Origin: Bog-756 sp963710495
Lineage (GTDB): Bacteria > Actinomycetota > Acidimicrobiia > Acidimicrobiales > RAAP-2
Reading direction: 5' to 3'
Assembly (NCBI GenBank): GCA_963710495.1
Contig: CAVQAI010000011.1
Coordinates: forward strand, 372,001 to 436,000
Length of the DNA: 64,000 bases
Both the position numbers and the translations under genes were made by a program. How positions within the stretch are numbered: position 1 is the first letter of the stretch; each line of letters begins with the position of its first letter. The notes under the pieces were generated by a model. It saw only the letters and a program-made list of their open reading frames with translations, was not told the origin of the DNA and searched no databases. Positions 42,648 through 51,321 of this stretch are shown piece by piece.

Positions 42648-43580
42648 ATGGAGCCGGCCGGCCCTGTCGCAGCCATCGATTGCGGGACCAATTCGACCCG
42701 GCTGCTCGTCGCCGCCGCTGACGCCCACCCGCTCGAGCGGCTGATGCGCATCACCCGTCTGGGCGAAGGTGTCGACGCCTCGGGCAAGCTTTCCGCCGAC
42801 GCCATCGAGCGGACCACGGCGGTCTTGTCCGAGTACCGCGAGGTGATGGACCGATCGGGCGTGGTACGGGGACGGCTCGTGGCCACTTCGGCGGTTCGCG
42901 ACGCATCGAATGGAATCGATTTCCTCGAGCCGGCAGAACGGATCACCGGCCTCAGCGCCGAGGTCCTCGAGGGGACCGAAGAGGGACGACTCTCCCTGGC
43001 CGGGGCGGTGGCCGAGCTCGACCCCGACGATGGCCCGTTCCTGGTGCTCGATATCGGTGGAGGATCGACCGAGCTGGTCACGGGTGTGGGCCCGTCCGAC
43101 CCCGAGCTCCAGGTCGTGTCCCTCCAGTTCGGCTGCGTGCGGGTCACCGAGCGCTACCTCCTGTCCGACCCGCCGCTCGAGGGCGAACTGGGGAGGGCAG
43201 AAGGGGCGGTCGCCGGCGCGCTCGAGGACGCCATCGCCGGACACCCACGCTTCCTTCGAGCCAGTCGATTGGTGGGGTTGGCTGGAACCGTCACGACCCT
43301 GGCCTCACTCGACCTCGGGCTCGAGACCTACGACCGCAACCGGGTGCACCACGCCGTCCTTTCGGCCGAAGCCGTCGAGCACTGGTACCGAATGCTGGCC
43401 GCCGAGGACCACCGGGCGCGTCTCGCCAGAGTCGGCATGGTTCGCGGGCGTGAGGACGTGATCGTGGCCGGCACCATGATCCTGACCGTGGTCATGAAGC
43501 GGTTCGGATTCGACCGATGCCTGGTGTCAGAGGCCGACATCCTCGATGGGATGGTGGCGGCCCTGCTCGCGGGTGGTTAG
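42648..43580 (+). CDS. ppx: Ppx/GppA-family exopolyphosphatase
   Basis: 310 residues, the short actinobacterial form without the C-terminal HD domain. Actin-like ATPase fold motifs: VAAIDCGTNSTRLLV (phosphate 1), ATSAVRDASNG, LEGTEEGRLSLAGAV, FLVLDIGGGSTELVTG (phosphate 2) and LVGLAGTVTTLASL. Hydrolyses polyphosphate or (p)ppGpp; the substrate cannot be told from sequence. A TAGCAA hexamer 6 nt before the ATG suggests a leaderless start. Ends the mfd-to-ppx block; the glycan region begins next. Confidence 0.94.
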   Translation: MEPAGPVAAIDCGTNSTRLLVAAADAHPLERLMRITRLGEGVDASGKLSADAIERTTAVLSEYREVMDRSGVVRGRLVATSAVRDASNGIDFLEPAERITGLSAEVLEGTEEGRLSLAGAVAELDPDDGPFLVLDIGGGSTELVTGVGPSDPELQVVSLQFGCVRVTERYLLSDPPLEGELGRAEGAVAGALEDAIAGHPRFLRASRLVGLAGTVTTLASLDLGLETYDRNRVHHAVLSAEAVEHWYRMLAAEDHRARLARVGMVRGREDVIVAGTMILTVVMKRFGFDRCLVSEADILDGMVAALLAGG

Positions 43581-43644
43581 CTCACGCTGGAGGATGGAAC
43601 GGCCACGGACCCGCAGGTCGTTGTACGTCGACAGCCGCTTTGGC

Positions 43645-43650
43645 TAGCCT
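43645..43650 (+). promoter_or_regulatory. -10 element of the nucleotide-sugar dehydrogenase gene
   Basis: TAGCCT, 7 nt before the GTG at 43658; no Shine-Dalgarno. Confidence 0.5.
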
Positions 43651-43657
43651 TCGTGCG

Positions 43658-44857
43658 GTGGGGCCTCCATGGGAAGCTGATGTCACGGTCCTGGGCGGTT
43701 GCGGTCACGTCGGGCTACCCCTTGGTCTGGCGTTGGCTGAGTCGGGGCTGCGGGTCACCCTCTACGACACGAACCTGACCGCGGTCGATACCGTCCGGTC
43801 CGGCAAGATGCCCCACCTCGAGCCGGGAGCTTCGGAGGTGCTTACGAGGACGCTGGCTGACGGCTCGCTGTCGGCCTCGTCGGAGCAGAGCACGGTCGGA
43901 TCGAGCGAGTACCTGGTCGTCGTGGTCGGCACTCCCGTCGACGAGCACCTCAACCCCGATCCGCAGGCCGTGGTGGCCGCGCTCGAGGAGGTGGCCGATC
44001 GCCTGTCGGATGGCCAGGTGCTGATCCTGCGCTCTACCGTCTTTCCGGGTGTGACTCGCTTGGTCGAACGCCTGATCGAACGCATCGGGAAAGCGATCGA
44101 CGTCGCCTTCTGCCCCGAGCGAATCGCCGAGGGGAAGGCGATGGAGGAGCTCCGTTCGCTTCCCCAGATCGTGGCGGCACGCACCGAGACCGCCTATCGG
44201 AGAGCGGCCGACCTGTTCGGCCATTTGACCGAGACCATTGTCCGGGTCGAGCCCGAGGAGGCCGAGCTGGCCAAGCTCTTCACCAACTCGTACCGATACA
44301 TCAAGTTTGCCGCAGCCAATCAGCTGTACATGATGGCCAACGACTTCGGCCTGGACTACGAGCGAATCCGGCGGGCGGTGGTGGAGGACTATCCGCGGGC
44401 GGCCGATCTTCCCGGACCAGGGTTCGCCGCGGGCCCGTGCCTGCTCAAGGACACCATGCAGCTCGCCGCGTTCAACAACAACAACTTTGCCTTGGGCCAG
44501 GCGAGCATGCAGATCAATGAGGGCCTGCCTCTGTACCTCGTCTCCCGGATGGCTTCGCGATACGACCTCGACGCCCTGACGGTCGGAATCCTCGGCATGG
44601 CCTTCAAGGGCGGATCCGATGACAACCGCTCCAGCCTGGCCTACAAGTTGAAGCGGGTCCTCAAAGTGCGAGCCAAGGAGGTGCTCACCACGGATCCGTT
44701 CGTGACCGTGGATGACGGCCTGTCCCCGTTGGAACAGGTGCTCGAGCGATCGGACGTCCTCGTCATCGGCGCTCCTCACGCCGCCTATGCCGACATCGTC
44801 GTGAGCCAGCCGGTCGTGGACATCTGGAACCTGCGTGGCAACGGGGTGGTGGTGTGA
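43658..44857 (+). CDS. UDP-glucose/UDP-ManNAc-type nucleotide sugar dehydrogenase
   Basis: 399 residues. NAD-dependent oxidation of a nucleotide sugar to the uronic acid. N-terminal Rossmann motif VTVLGGCGHVGLPLGLALAESG; VVVVGTPVDEHLNPD; LRSTVFPGVT; FCPERIAEGKA. The central linker has ELAKLFTNSYRYIKFAAANQ, with catalytic Lys and Asn, and GFAAGPCLLKDT with the catalytic Cys. The C-terminal domain has VGILGMAFKGGSDDNRSS. The substrate is not decided by sequence; the PERIAEG and AAGPCLLKD details lean towards WecC-type enzymes. GTG 43658 gives the usual N-terminus. Coupled by GTGA to the next glycosyltransferase, so this opens a three-gene operon. Confidence 0.92.
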   Translation: MGPPWEADVTVLGGCGHVGLPLGLALAESGLRVTLYDTNLTAVDTVRSGKMPHLEPGASEVLTRTLADGSLSASSEQSTVGSSEYLVVVVGTPVDEHLNPDPQAVVAALEEVADRLSDGQVLILRSTVFPGVTRLVERLIERIGKAIDVAFCPERIAEGKAMEELRSLPQIVAARTETAYRRAADLFGHLTETIVRVEPEEAELAKLFTNSYRYIKFAAANQLYMMANDFGLDYERIRRAVVEDYPRAADLPGPGFAAGPCLLKDTMQLAAFNNNNFALGQASMQINEGLPLYLVSRMASRYDLDALTVGILGMAFKGGSDDNRSSLAYKLKRVLKVRAKEVLTTDPFVTVDDGLSPLEQVLERSDVLVIGAPHAAYADIVVSQPVVDIWNLRGNGVVV

Positions 44858-45597
44858 AACCACGCCTGTCGGTGGTGATCCCCGCCTACAACGAAGGCGC
44901 CGACATCGAGGACGTGCTGGGACGGCTGCTCGAAGCCGTGCAGCTCCCGTCGGAGATCGTGGTGGTGGTCGATACTCCCGAGGACACGACGATTCCCTAC
45001 GTCGAGAAGTATTCCGGCAAGAACCCTCATGTCCGAGTGGTCATCAACGACGTGCAGCCCGGCCCGGCCCAGGCGATCCGCTATGGGATCGACCGGGCCG
45101 TTGCCGACGTGGTGGTGGTCACCATGGCCGACGGGTGCGACGACCCGCAACAGATCGACCAGCTGGTGCGGCTGGTGGAACGCGGTGTCGTGGTGGCGGC
45201 GGCATCGAGGTATTCGCGAGGCGGCCAACAGGTCGGCGGGCCCTTCCTCAAAGGGTTCCTGTCGAGGATGGCCGGCCTCTCCCTCTGGCTGTTGGCCCGG
45301 GTCGGGACCAGGGACGCCACCAACTCGTTCAAGGCCTACGACGTGCATTTCGTCCGAGAGGTCGGGATCTGCTCGACCTCCGGGTTCGAGATCGGGATCG
45401 AACTGGTGGCCAAGGCCCGCCGGGCCCGTCTTCCGGTGGCGGAGATTCCCACCATCTGGCTCGAGCGCCATCACGGGGTGTCAAACTTCAAGCTGGTGAG
45501 CTGGATTCCCCATTACCTGCACTGGTGGGGCTTTGCCTTCGGCCCTCGTCTCACCACCGAGCAGATCCGTGCCGCAAGACTGAAAGGAAGTGCATGA
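44854..45597 (+). CDS. Family 2 glycosyltransferase
   Basis: 247 residues. GT-A fold with LSVVIPAYNEGADIEDVL at the N-terminus, EIVVVVDTPED, GPAQAIRYGIDRAVADVVVVTMADGCDDP (nucleotide/metal site) and, later, RDATNSFKAYDVHFVREVG and IPTIWLERHHGVSNFKL, as in polyprenyl-phosphate sugar transferases (DPM1/GtrB-like), but without membrane helices. GTG 44854 overlaps the dehydrogenase stop (GTGA), and its own stop overlaps the epimerase (ATGA). Sugar donor and acceptor unknown. Confidence 0.9.
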   Translation: MKPRLSVVIPAYNEGADIEDVLGRLLEAVQLPSEIVVVVDTPEDTTIPYVEKYSGKNPHVRVVINDVQPGPAQAIRYGIDRAVADVVVVTMADGCDDPQQIDQLVRLVERGVVVAAASRYSRGGQQVGGPFLKGFLSRMAGLSLWLLARVGTRDATNSFKAYDVHFVREVGICSTSGFEIGIELVAKARRARLPVAEIPTIWLERHHGVSNFKLVSWIPHYLHWWGFAFGPRLTTEQIRAARLKGSA

Positions 45598-46619
45598 GCA
45601 CTGTTCTCGTGACGGGGTCCGCCGGGTTCATCGGGGGCTATGTCGTCAAAGAGCTATTGGACCGGGACCATCGCGTGGTGGGCGTCGACAACTATTCGAA
45701 GTATGGACCGGTCAAGCGCTCCTACGACGACGACGACCGGTACCGCTTTGTCGAGGGCGATGTGCGTGATGTCGAACTGCTCGCGTCAGAGCTCATCGAG
45801 TGCGACCATTTCATCGCCGGCGCGGCCCTGATCGGTGGCATCTCCTACTTCCATACCTACGCCTACGACTTGCTGGCAGCCAACGAGCGCATCATCGCGT
45901 CGTCGTGCGACGCCGCGATCAAGGCTCATGAGCACGGCCGGTTGCAGAAGGTGACGTACATGAGCTCCTCGATGGTCTTCGAGTCCGCGGACACCTGGCC
46001 GTCCTATGAAGGCCAGGAGCATGAGATTCCGCCGCCCGTTTCCTCCTATGGTTTCCAAAAGCTGGCTGTGGAGTACTTCGCCCGGGCCGCCTACGACCAG
46101 TACAAGCTTCCGTACACCATCGTTCGACCGTTCAATTGCGTCGGCATCGGCGAGCGACGAGCCATCGGGGACGTCGAGATCCTCAGCGGGAACGTGAGTC
46201 TGGCCATGAGCCACGTGGTTCCCGACCTGGTGCAAAAGGTATTGAAGGGCCAAGACCCACTGCACATCCTGGGCGACGGCACCCAGGTGCGGCACTACAC
46301 GTACGGTGCCGACCTGGCCGAGGGGATCGTGACCGCAATGGAGCACCCCGATGCCCTCAACCAGGACTTCAACCTCTCCACTGCCCAGTCGACGACGGTC
46401 CTCGAACTGGCCCAGGCCATCTGGGCTGGGGTCAAGGGCCCGGAAGTTCCCTTCAACTGGGTCTCGGATCCCCCCTTCGAGCACGACGTCAAGCGCCGGG
46501 TTCCCTCGGTCGAGAAGGCCAAGCGAGTGTTGGGCTTCGAAGCCACCACCAATCTCGAGAACATTCTGCGCGAAGTCATTCCCTGGATCGAGAAGGCGGT
46601 CGCTGACGGAACGATCTGA
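45594..46619 (+). CDS. NAD-dependent nucleotide-sugar epimerase/dehydratase (extended SDR)
   Basis: 341 residues. VLVTGSAGFIGGYVVKELLDR (NAD-binding GxxGxxG), VGVDNYSKYG, VEGDVRD, YMSSSMVF, and the catalytic SSYGFQKLAVEYFARAA with YxxxK. TIVRPFNCVGIGE and HILGDGTQVRHYTYGADLAEGI are typical of sugar epimerases. Probably makes the donor for the adjacent glycosyltransferase. ATG 45594 overlaps the preceding stop (ATGA) and has Shine-Dalgarno AAGGAAG 4 nt upstream. Ends 11 nt from a convergent gene. Confidence 0.93.
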   Translation: MSTVLVTGSAGFIGGYVVKELLDRDHRVVGVDNYSKYGPVKRSYDDDDRYRFVEGDVRDVELLASELIECDHFIAGAALIGGISYFHTYAYDLLAANERIIASSCDAAIKAHEHGRLQKVTYMSSSMVFESADTWPSYEGQEHEIPPPVSSYGFQKLAVEYFARAAYDQYKLPYTIVRPFNCVGIGERRAIGDVEILSGNVSLAMSHVVPDLVQKVLKGQDPLHILGDGTQVRHYTYGADLAEGIVTAMEHPDALNQDFNLSTAQSTTVLELAQAIWAGVKGPEVPFNWVSDPPFEHDVKRRVPSVEKAKRVLGFEATTNLENILREVIPWIEKAVADGTI

Positions 46620-46630
46620 GGACGGGACGA

Positions 46631-47836
46631 CTACGTAATGCCGTGGGAGCGTCCCGCGGTGGCCAAGCCGCACACGCTCGTGACCCGCTCGATGAAACGA
46701 TCGGTCGACCCGTACTCATCTTCGGCATACGAACGACCCTGATCACTGAATGTGTCGCGGGACGGACCATCGAGGAGTGCCTCGATGCACCAGGTCAGCT
46801 GGGCGGGATCCGCGAACCACAGCCCTCCTCGACCTCGCTCGGCATGCTCCCGGGCGGGGCGGTTGTCATGGGCTATCACGATGGGCGTGCCGTAGAGCAG
46901 CGAGTCGATGCATTGGCGAGCGAAGAGCCTGCCCGGCCGGAGGTCGACGGTGAGGCGGGCCCAGGCCATCAGGCGCGCCATGTCGCTCGACCGCTCGACG
47001 GCCCACCCTTGGCTGAGACGGCCGTGGTGCCAGGCACAGAAGGAGTCGGAATGGGAGATCCCTACCGGGATATCCGGAAACCGAAGCCGGATGAGACGGC
47101 TGAGGTCCGTCTCTTGGTGTGCCTCCTCCGAGCCGGAGTCGGTGAGGACCAGGATGTAGCCCGTGTCCCCGACCCACGTGTTCGGTTCACTCAACGCGCT
47201 CTGGTTTGCGGCCAGGGGTGCGCCGATCCTGTGCACCCGCTCTCCGCCGCCGTGGAATTCGACGATAGAGGAACGCTCGTTCTCGGTCACGGCCAGTACC
47301 GTCGCGGCTCGGTCGAATACGGGATCGAAGTGGGGGAAGGACAGGCTGTTCGGGTCGGATCCCAAGGCGACCAGGGCAATCGGGGCTGTCGAAAAGCTCT
47401 GGTCGATTGCGGTCAGTGCGCCCACGTTCCGGTGCCCGGCCAGGACGATGACATCGGGCTGGAGGTCCGACAGGAGCGGGGCCGCGTCCCGCCAGGGATC
47501 GATGAGGTCCCGATCGATGAGCGCCCACAAATCCGAGGGTCGAACCGAAGCTCCCGCCGACGAGGTGCTCGTCATGGCCTCGACCAGGAGGTCCCGACGG
47601 AGCTCTGCGACCACATCGACGGGCGCGGCCAACCGGTGGACGGTGAAGACGCCATCGACCGTTCGTCCGGCAGTCCTTCCGTCAGGGGTGATCACATGGA
47701 CGTCGGCCACACAGGCCAGTGCTCCAGCCACCTGCCTGGTGATCCAGCCGTCCTCGGTCTTGGCCTCCCAATGGGGGGCGAGCACGACCGCGCACAGGCG
47801 CTCGCGGGTGTCCACAGCGGGGTCAGAGGTAATCAC
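46631..47836 (-). CDS. Putative GT-B-fold glycosyltransferase
   Basis: 401 residues. AVVLAPHWEAKTEDGWITRQVAGALACVADVHVITPDG at the N-terminus and a C-terminal LMAWARLTVDLRPGRLFARQCIDSLLYGTPIVIAHDNRPAREHAERGRGGLWF, which resembles the donor-binding part of GT4-like enzymes. The classical E(x7)E is not clear, so the assignment is by overall pattern only. Co-oriented with the small helical protein upstream (105 nt gap) and convergent with the epimerase. Likely part of surface glycan synthesis. Confidence 0.7.
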   Translation of the reverse strand: MITSDPAVDTRERLCAVVLAPHWEAKTEDGWITRQVAGALACVADVHVITPDGRTAGRTVDGVFTVHRLAAPVDVVAELRRDLLVEAMTSTSSAGASVRPSDLWALIDRDLIDPWRDAAPLLSDLQPDVIVLAGHRNVGALTAIDQSFSTAPIALVALGSDPNSLSFPHFDPVFDRAATVLAVTENERSSIVEFHGGGERVHRIGAPLAANQSALSEPNTWVGDTGYILVLTDSGSEEAHQETDLSRLIRLRFPDIPVGISHSDSFCAWHHGRLSQGWAVERSSDMARLMAWARLTVDLRPGRLFARQCIDSLLYGTPIVIAHDNRPAREHAERGRGGLWFADPAQLTWCIEALLDGPSRDTFSDQGRSYAEDEYGSTDRFIERVTSVCGLATAGRSHGIT

Positions 47837-47941
47837 TCGGCCCCACGCAGGGATCGCACGGATCGTATGGACGCCATGAGCGGCACGGGCGGCCTGGGCG
47901 TCATGGACGGGTCAGATCGACTCGGAGTCGACATCTCCCCT

Positions 47942-48424
47942 TCAGGACCGCCCGTTGCTGCCGCCATTCGAGGCCCCGCTCGGCGGCGGGTCCAGATGGA
48001 GCCAGAGGGCCAGCTTCGCCTGGTTGCTCGCTTCGGCCGCTTGCCGGAGGAGCATGTCGTCACCGAGCTGTCGGCAGCGAAGGGACAGTTCGTCGCACCG
48101 TTGCTCCAATGCCTCGTTGACTCGTACGAGATGAGCCAGGAGGTCACGCTCCTCACGGAGGTACCGGCCGAGTACACGATAGGTCAAGCGCCCGAACAGG
48201 CCTACGAGCCTGCCTCGCACGCCATGCCCTGCATCTTCGGCGCTGAAGGAGTCGGGCAGGGCCCAGTGATGGTGGAGATACTCCAGCGAGCTCCTGATTC
48301 GTGTCCGCTCGACCTCTTTGAAGCGCGCCGGATCATCGGGCGGTAGAGGCTCCCAGTAAAAAACCCGGTGCTGGGCCTTCAGATGTTCGAGAAACTCTCG
48401 GGGATCGAGCGCGGGCTCTGCCAC
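47942..48424 (-). CDS. Hypothetical small helical protein of the glycan region
   Basis: 160 residues, not recognised. VAEPALDPREFLEHLKAQHRVFYWEPLPPD, then a predicted helical part with heptad-like leucines (LREERDLLAHLVRVNEALEQRCDELSLRCRQLGDDMLL), probably a short coiled coil, and a Gly/Ser tail. GTG 48424 is chosen because GAGGAG lies about 9 nt upstream; a longer frame to 48493 has an unlikely N-terminus. Divergent from the two-domain glycosyltransferase and upstream of the GT-B-like gene. Coiled-coil segments recur in other proteins of this region. Confidence 0.7.
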   Translation of the reverse strand: MAEPALDPREFLEHLKAQHRVFYWEPLPPDDPARFKEVERTRIRSSLEYLHHHWALPDSFSAEDAGHGVRGRLVGLFGRLTYRVLGRYLREERDLLAHLVRVNEALEQRCDELSLRCRQLGDDMLLRQAAEASNQAKLALWLHLDPPPSGASNGGSNGRS

Positions 48425-48534
48425 GTTGTGCTCTCCTCGGCTTGTGCAGTCGAACAATAGTAGGCACGGGCGATGAGCCGAAAACGGGATCAACCCTTTG
48501 CCGGACTTCTCAGCCGATAGGGTTCGGGAGCGTC

Positions 48535-50454
48535 ATGGCAACGGAGGACCGCGAACCCGAGACGGACCCCGACGCGGGCAGCTCACGGCCATCGCTCGTC
48601 GGGGCGCTGGGGTGGATGGCCGACCGATTGGTCGAGGCCCTCCCACACCCCGAACCCGACGAGGTCGCGCTCCCCTGGGACGTCGATGCCGGCTCCTCAC
48701 CGCCCAGCTACTGGCACTGGCTACACCTTCGCCGTGCCTATCGGATCGAACATGGCGACACGGTGCCGGACCCGGCTCTCCCGATCGATGGGCCACTCCT
48801 CAGTGTCGTGGTCCCGATCTACAAACCAGCGGTGTGGTACTTCCGCGAGTGCGTGCTCTCGGTTCTCAACCAGTCGTATCAGCGCTGGGAGCTGTGTCTT
48901 TGTGACGACGGGTCACGCGATGCGGAACTGGCCGAGGCCCTCGAGGAGTTTGCCGCAGCGGATCGGCGGGTCAAGGTCGTCGCCATGGAGGCGAACGGTG
49001 GGATCTCCCGGGCAACCAATCAAGCCCTTTCCGTCGCGACGGGGGACTTCATTGTGCTCCTCGACCACGACGATGTGCTCGAGCCCGACGCGCTGGCTGA
49101 GATCGCCTCGGTGGTCATCACAGAGCCGGACGCCGACGTCATCTACTCCGACGAGGACAAACTCGATGAGCTCGACCGGCCCTTCATGCCGCACTTCAAG
49201 CCTGATTGGGACCCCGACCTGCTGCTGGCCTATCCCTACCTCGGGCACATCGTGGCGGTACGTCACGAGCTGGTGAATCGGATCGGACGCTTTCGTCCCG
49301 AATTCGATGGCAGCCAGGACTATGACGTGATGCTACGAGCGACCGAGGTCGCCAGACGTGTGATCCACATCCCCAAGGTGCTCTACCACTGGCGGGTGGT
49401 CGCCGGGTCAGCGGCGGGGGATACCGATGCAAAGCCATGGGCGCACCTGGCCAGCCGGCGTGCACTCGAAGACGCCGTTGCCCGCCGCGGCCTGGACGCC
49501 GACGTCGAGCCGGGCCCGTTCCAGGGTGCCTATCACGTGCGTCGTCGAATCCATGGATCGCCCTCGGTCAGCGTGATCATCCCGTTCCGCGATCAGGCCG
49601 CGCTCACCATGGGATGCCTCGATTCCTTGGAGACGGCACCGGGATACAAGATCGATGAGATCGTGCTGGTCGACAACGGGAGCATGGAGCCCGAAACGCG
49701 GGCGCTCCGACAGCAACTGGAGCAACGGCCTTCGGTTCGCGTCATCGACTATCCGGGAGCCTTCAACTGGGCCGCGATCAACAACGAGGCCGCCGCGACC
49801 TGCCGTTCGGACATGCTTCTCTTCCTGAACAACGACATCGAGGCCAGCTCGGCCGGTTGGCTCCACGCGTTGGTCGAGCTAGGCCAACGCCCCGATGTCG
49901 GCGCAGTCGGCGCTCGACTTGTGTTTCCGGACGGAACGCTCCAGCACGCCGGCGTCGTGCTCGGGCTGGGTGGCATCGCCAGTCACCTGTTCATCGGAAT
50001 GCCCGAGGGTGGTCGTGGCTACTTCTCGTGGGATCGAGTCGTTCGCGGATACAGCGCCGTTACCGCAGCTTGCATGTTGGTACGGCGGAGCGTCTTTGAG
50101 GAGCTGCGAGGATTCGACGAGACCTTTGCCGTGGGATTCAACGACGTGGACTTCTGCATCCGGCTTGCCCAGGCCGGTTATCGGGTGCTGTTCACGCCTC
50201 ACGCGGAGCTCACCCACTTCGAGTCCGTGACTCGGGGCCTGTCCGGGTACTACCGCGACTATCAAGCGTTCCTGGCCCGTTGGAGCGACCTGTTGCGGAG
50301 AGAAGACCCTGCCTACAACCCGAATCTCAGCCGTCTTGCCCCGTGGTGCCCGCTTCGTCCGCCCGGTGAGGACGAAGAGTGGCTTTCGTTGGTCGGAGGG
50401 TTGATTCAGCCGACACCGGTGTCCGACCAACCGGACGGCGCGCCGCCGGATTGA
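48535..50454 (+). CDS. Large glycosyltransferase with two family 2 domains
   Basis: 639 residues. The first GT2 domain (about 85-310): LLSVVVPIYKPAVWYFREC, LCLCDDGSRD, GDFIVLLDHDDVLEPDAL and YSDEDKLDE. The second (about 340-600): SVSVIIPFRDQAALTM, IVLVDNGSMEPE, LLFLNNDIEASSAGWL and GFNDVDFCIRLAQAGYRV. Bifunctional GT2 enzymes of this kind add alternating sugars in O-antigen, capsule or galactan-like polymers. No membrane helix. ATG 48535 follows a GGGAG sequence and a TAGGGT hexamer. It is flanked by the hypothetical coiled-coil gene (divergent) and the methyltransferase operon (convergent). Confidence 0.92.
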   Translation: MATEDREPETDPDAGSSRPSLVGALGWMADRLVEALPHPEPDEVALPWDVDAGSSPPSYWHWLHLRRAYRIEHGDTVPDPALPIDGPLLSVVVPIYKPAVWYFRECVLSVLNQSYQRWELCLCDDGSRDAELAEALEEFAAADRRVKVVAMEANGGISRATNQALSVATGDFIVLLDHDDVLEPDALAEIASVVITEPDADVIYSDEDKLDELDRPFMPHFKPDWDPDLLLAYPYLGHIVAVRHELVNRIGRFRPEFDGSQDYDVMLRATEVARRVIHIPKVLYHWRVVAGSAAGDTDAKPWAHLASRRALEDAVARRGLDADVEPGPFQGAYHVRRRIHGSPSVSVIIPFRDQAALTMGCLDSLETAPGYKIDEIVLVDNGSMEPETRALRQQLEQRPSVRVIDYPGAFNWAAINNEAAATCRSDMLLFLNNDIEASSAGWLHALVELGQRPDVGAVGARLVFPDGTLQHAGVVLGLGGIASHLFIGMPEGGRGYFSWDRVVRGYSAVTAACMLVRRSVFEELRGFDETFAVGFNDVDFCIRLAQAGYRVLFTPHAELTHFESVTRGLSGYYRDYQAFLARWSDLLRREDPAYNPNLSRLAPWCPLRPPGEDEEWLSLVGGLIQPTPVSDQPDGAPPD

Positions 50455-50509
50455 CCGGGTCGTTCGGTGAGGATCGGTCCGGCGACCGGCCGGGCGACGC
50501 GCCGGAAGC

Positions 50510-51295
50510 CTAGAGCCGAGACTTCTGCCAGTAGACGGATCCCTGATCAACGGGGACGATTTCGTCATCAATCGAATTGGCCACCCGGAAATCGCGCACT
50601 GCCTCGCGACAGGGCTCGAACGTCAAGTAGTCGTCGATGATCACGAAGCCTCCGGGGGACACCTTGTCGTACAAGGCTTCGAGCCCTTGAATGGTCGATT
50701 CGTAGTAGTCGCCATCGAGGCGCAGCACTGCCAAACGGTCGATCGGTGCCGTGCCCAGGGTGTCCTTGAACCATCCCTTGAGGAAGTGCACCCGGTCGTC
50801 CAGCAGGCCATATCGGGCGAAGTTGGCCTGCACCTCCTCGAGACCGACGGCGAGCTCTTTGTAGCCGGAGAGGTCCATCGTCCCATCCTGGGCGAAGTTG
50901 GTGGTGTCCGGCGGAGGGAGGCCTTCGAACGAGTCGGCCACCCAGACATCGCGGGTCTGATCGCCGAGCGCAAAGAGCAGGGCCCGCATGTAGATGACGG
51001 CGCCCCCGCGCCAGACCCCCGCCTCGAGGAGGTCACCCGGGACACCTTGTCGCACCACCGACGTGACGCATTCCTCGATGCAATTCAATCGGAGCAGGCC
51101 GATCATCGTCTCGGCTTCATCGGGCCAATCCCATCCCGACTCTCGGAGGGAACGCTGTTCGGCCAATGCCTCATTGTCTCGTCCGGGGGCGTCGTTCATG
51201 AAGAGCAGACGCGTCAGGCATCCCTTGAGCAGCTCCAGATATCCGGTCCTCAGCTCCTCCTCGAGACCGATCGAACCACTGCCGTCAGTCCCCAC
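50510..51295 (-). CDS. TylF/MycF-family O-methyltransferase
   Basis: 261 residues. SAM-dependent, metal-dependent sugar O-methyltransferase family. Shows GDLLEAGVWRGGAVIYMRALL (SAM motif), VWVADSFEGLPPPD, RLAVLRLDGDYYESTIQGLEALYDKVSPGGFVIIDDY with the metal-binding Asp residues and a normal C-terminus. In glycan clusters it probably methylates a sugar hydroxyl. GTG 51295 is supported by GGGAGG upstream; a longer frame would overlap the WbsX-like gene. Third gene of the minus-strand operon with WbsX and the coiled-coil methyltransferase (26-nt gap). Confidence 0.88.
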   Translation of the reverse strand: MGTDGSGSIGLEEELRTGYLELLKGCLTRLLFMNDAPGRDNEALAEQRSLRESGWDWPDEAETMIGLLRLNCIEECVTSVVRQGVPGDLLEAGVWRGGAVIYMRALLFALGDQTRDVWVADSFEGLPPPDTTNFAQDGTMDLSGYKELAVGLEEVQANFARYGLLDDRVHFLKGWFKDTLGTAPIDRLAVLRLDGDYYESTIQGLEALYDKVSPGGFVIIDDYLTFEPCREAVRDFRVANSIDDEIVPVDQGSVYWQKSRL

Positions 51296-51321
51296 AGGAG
51301 CCTCCCGGTGCCCGCCGCAAG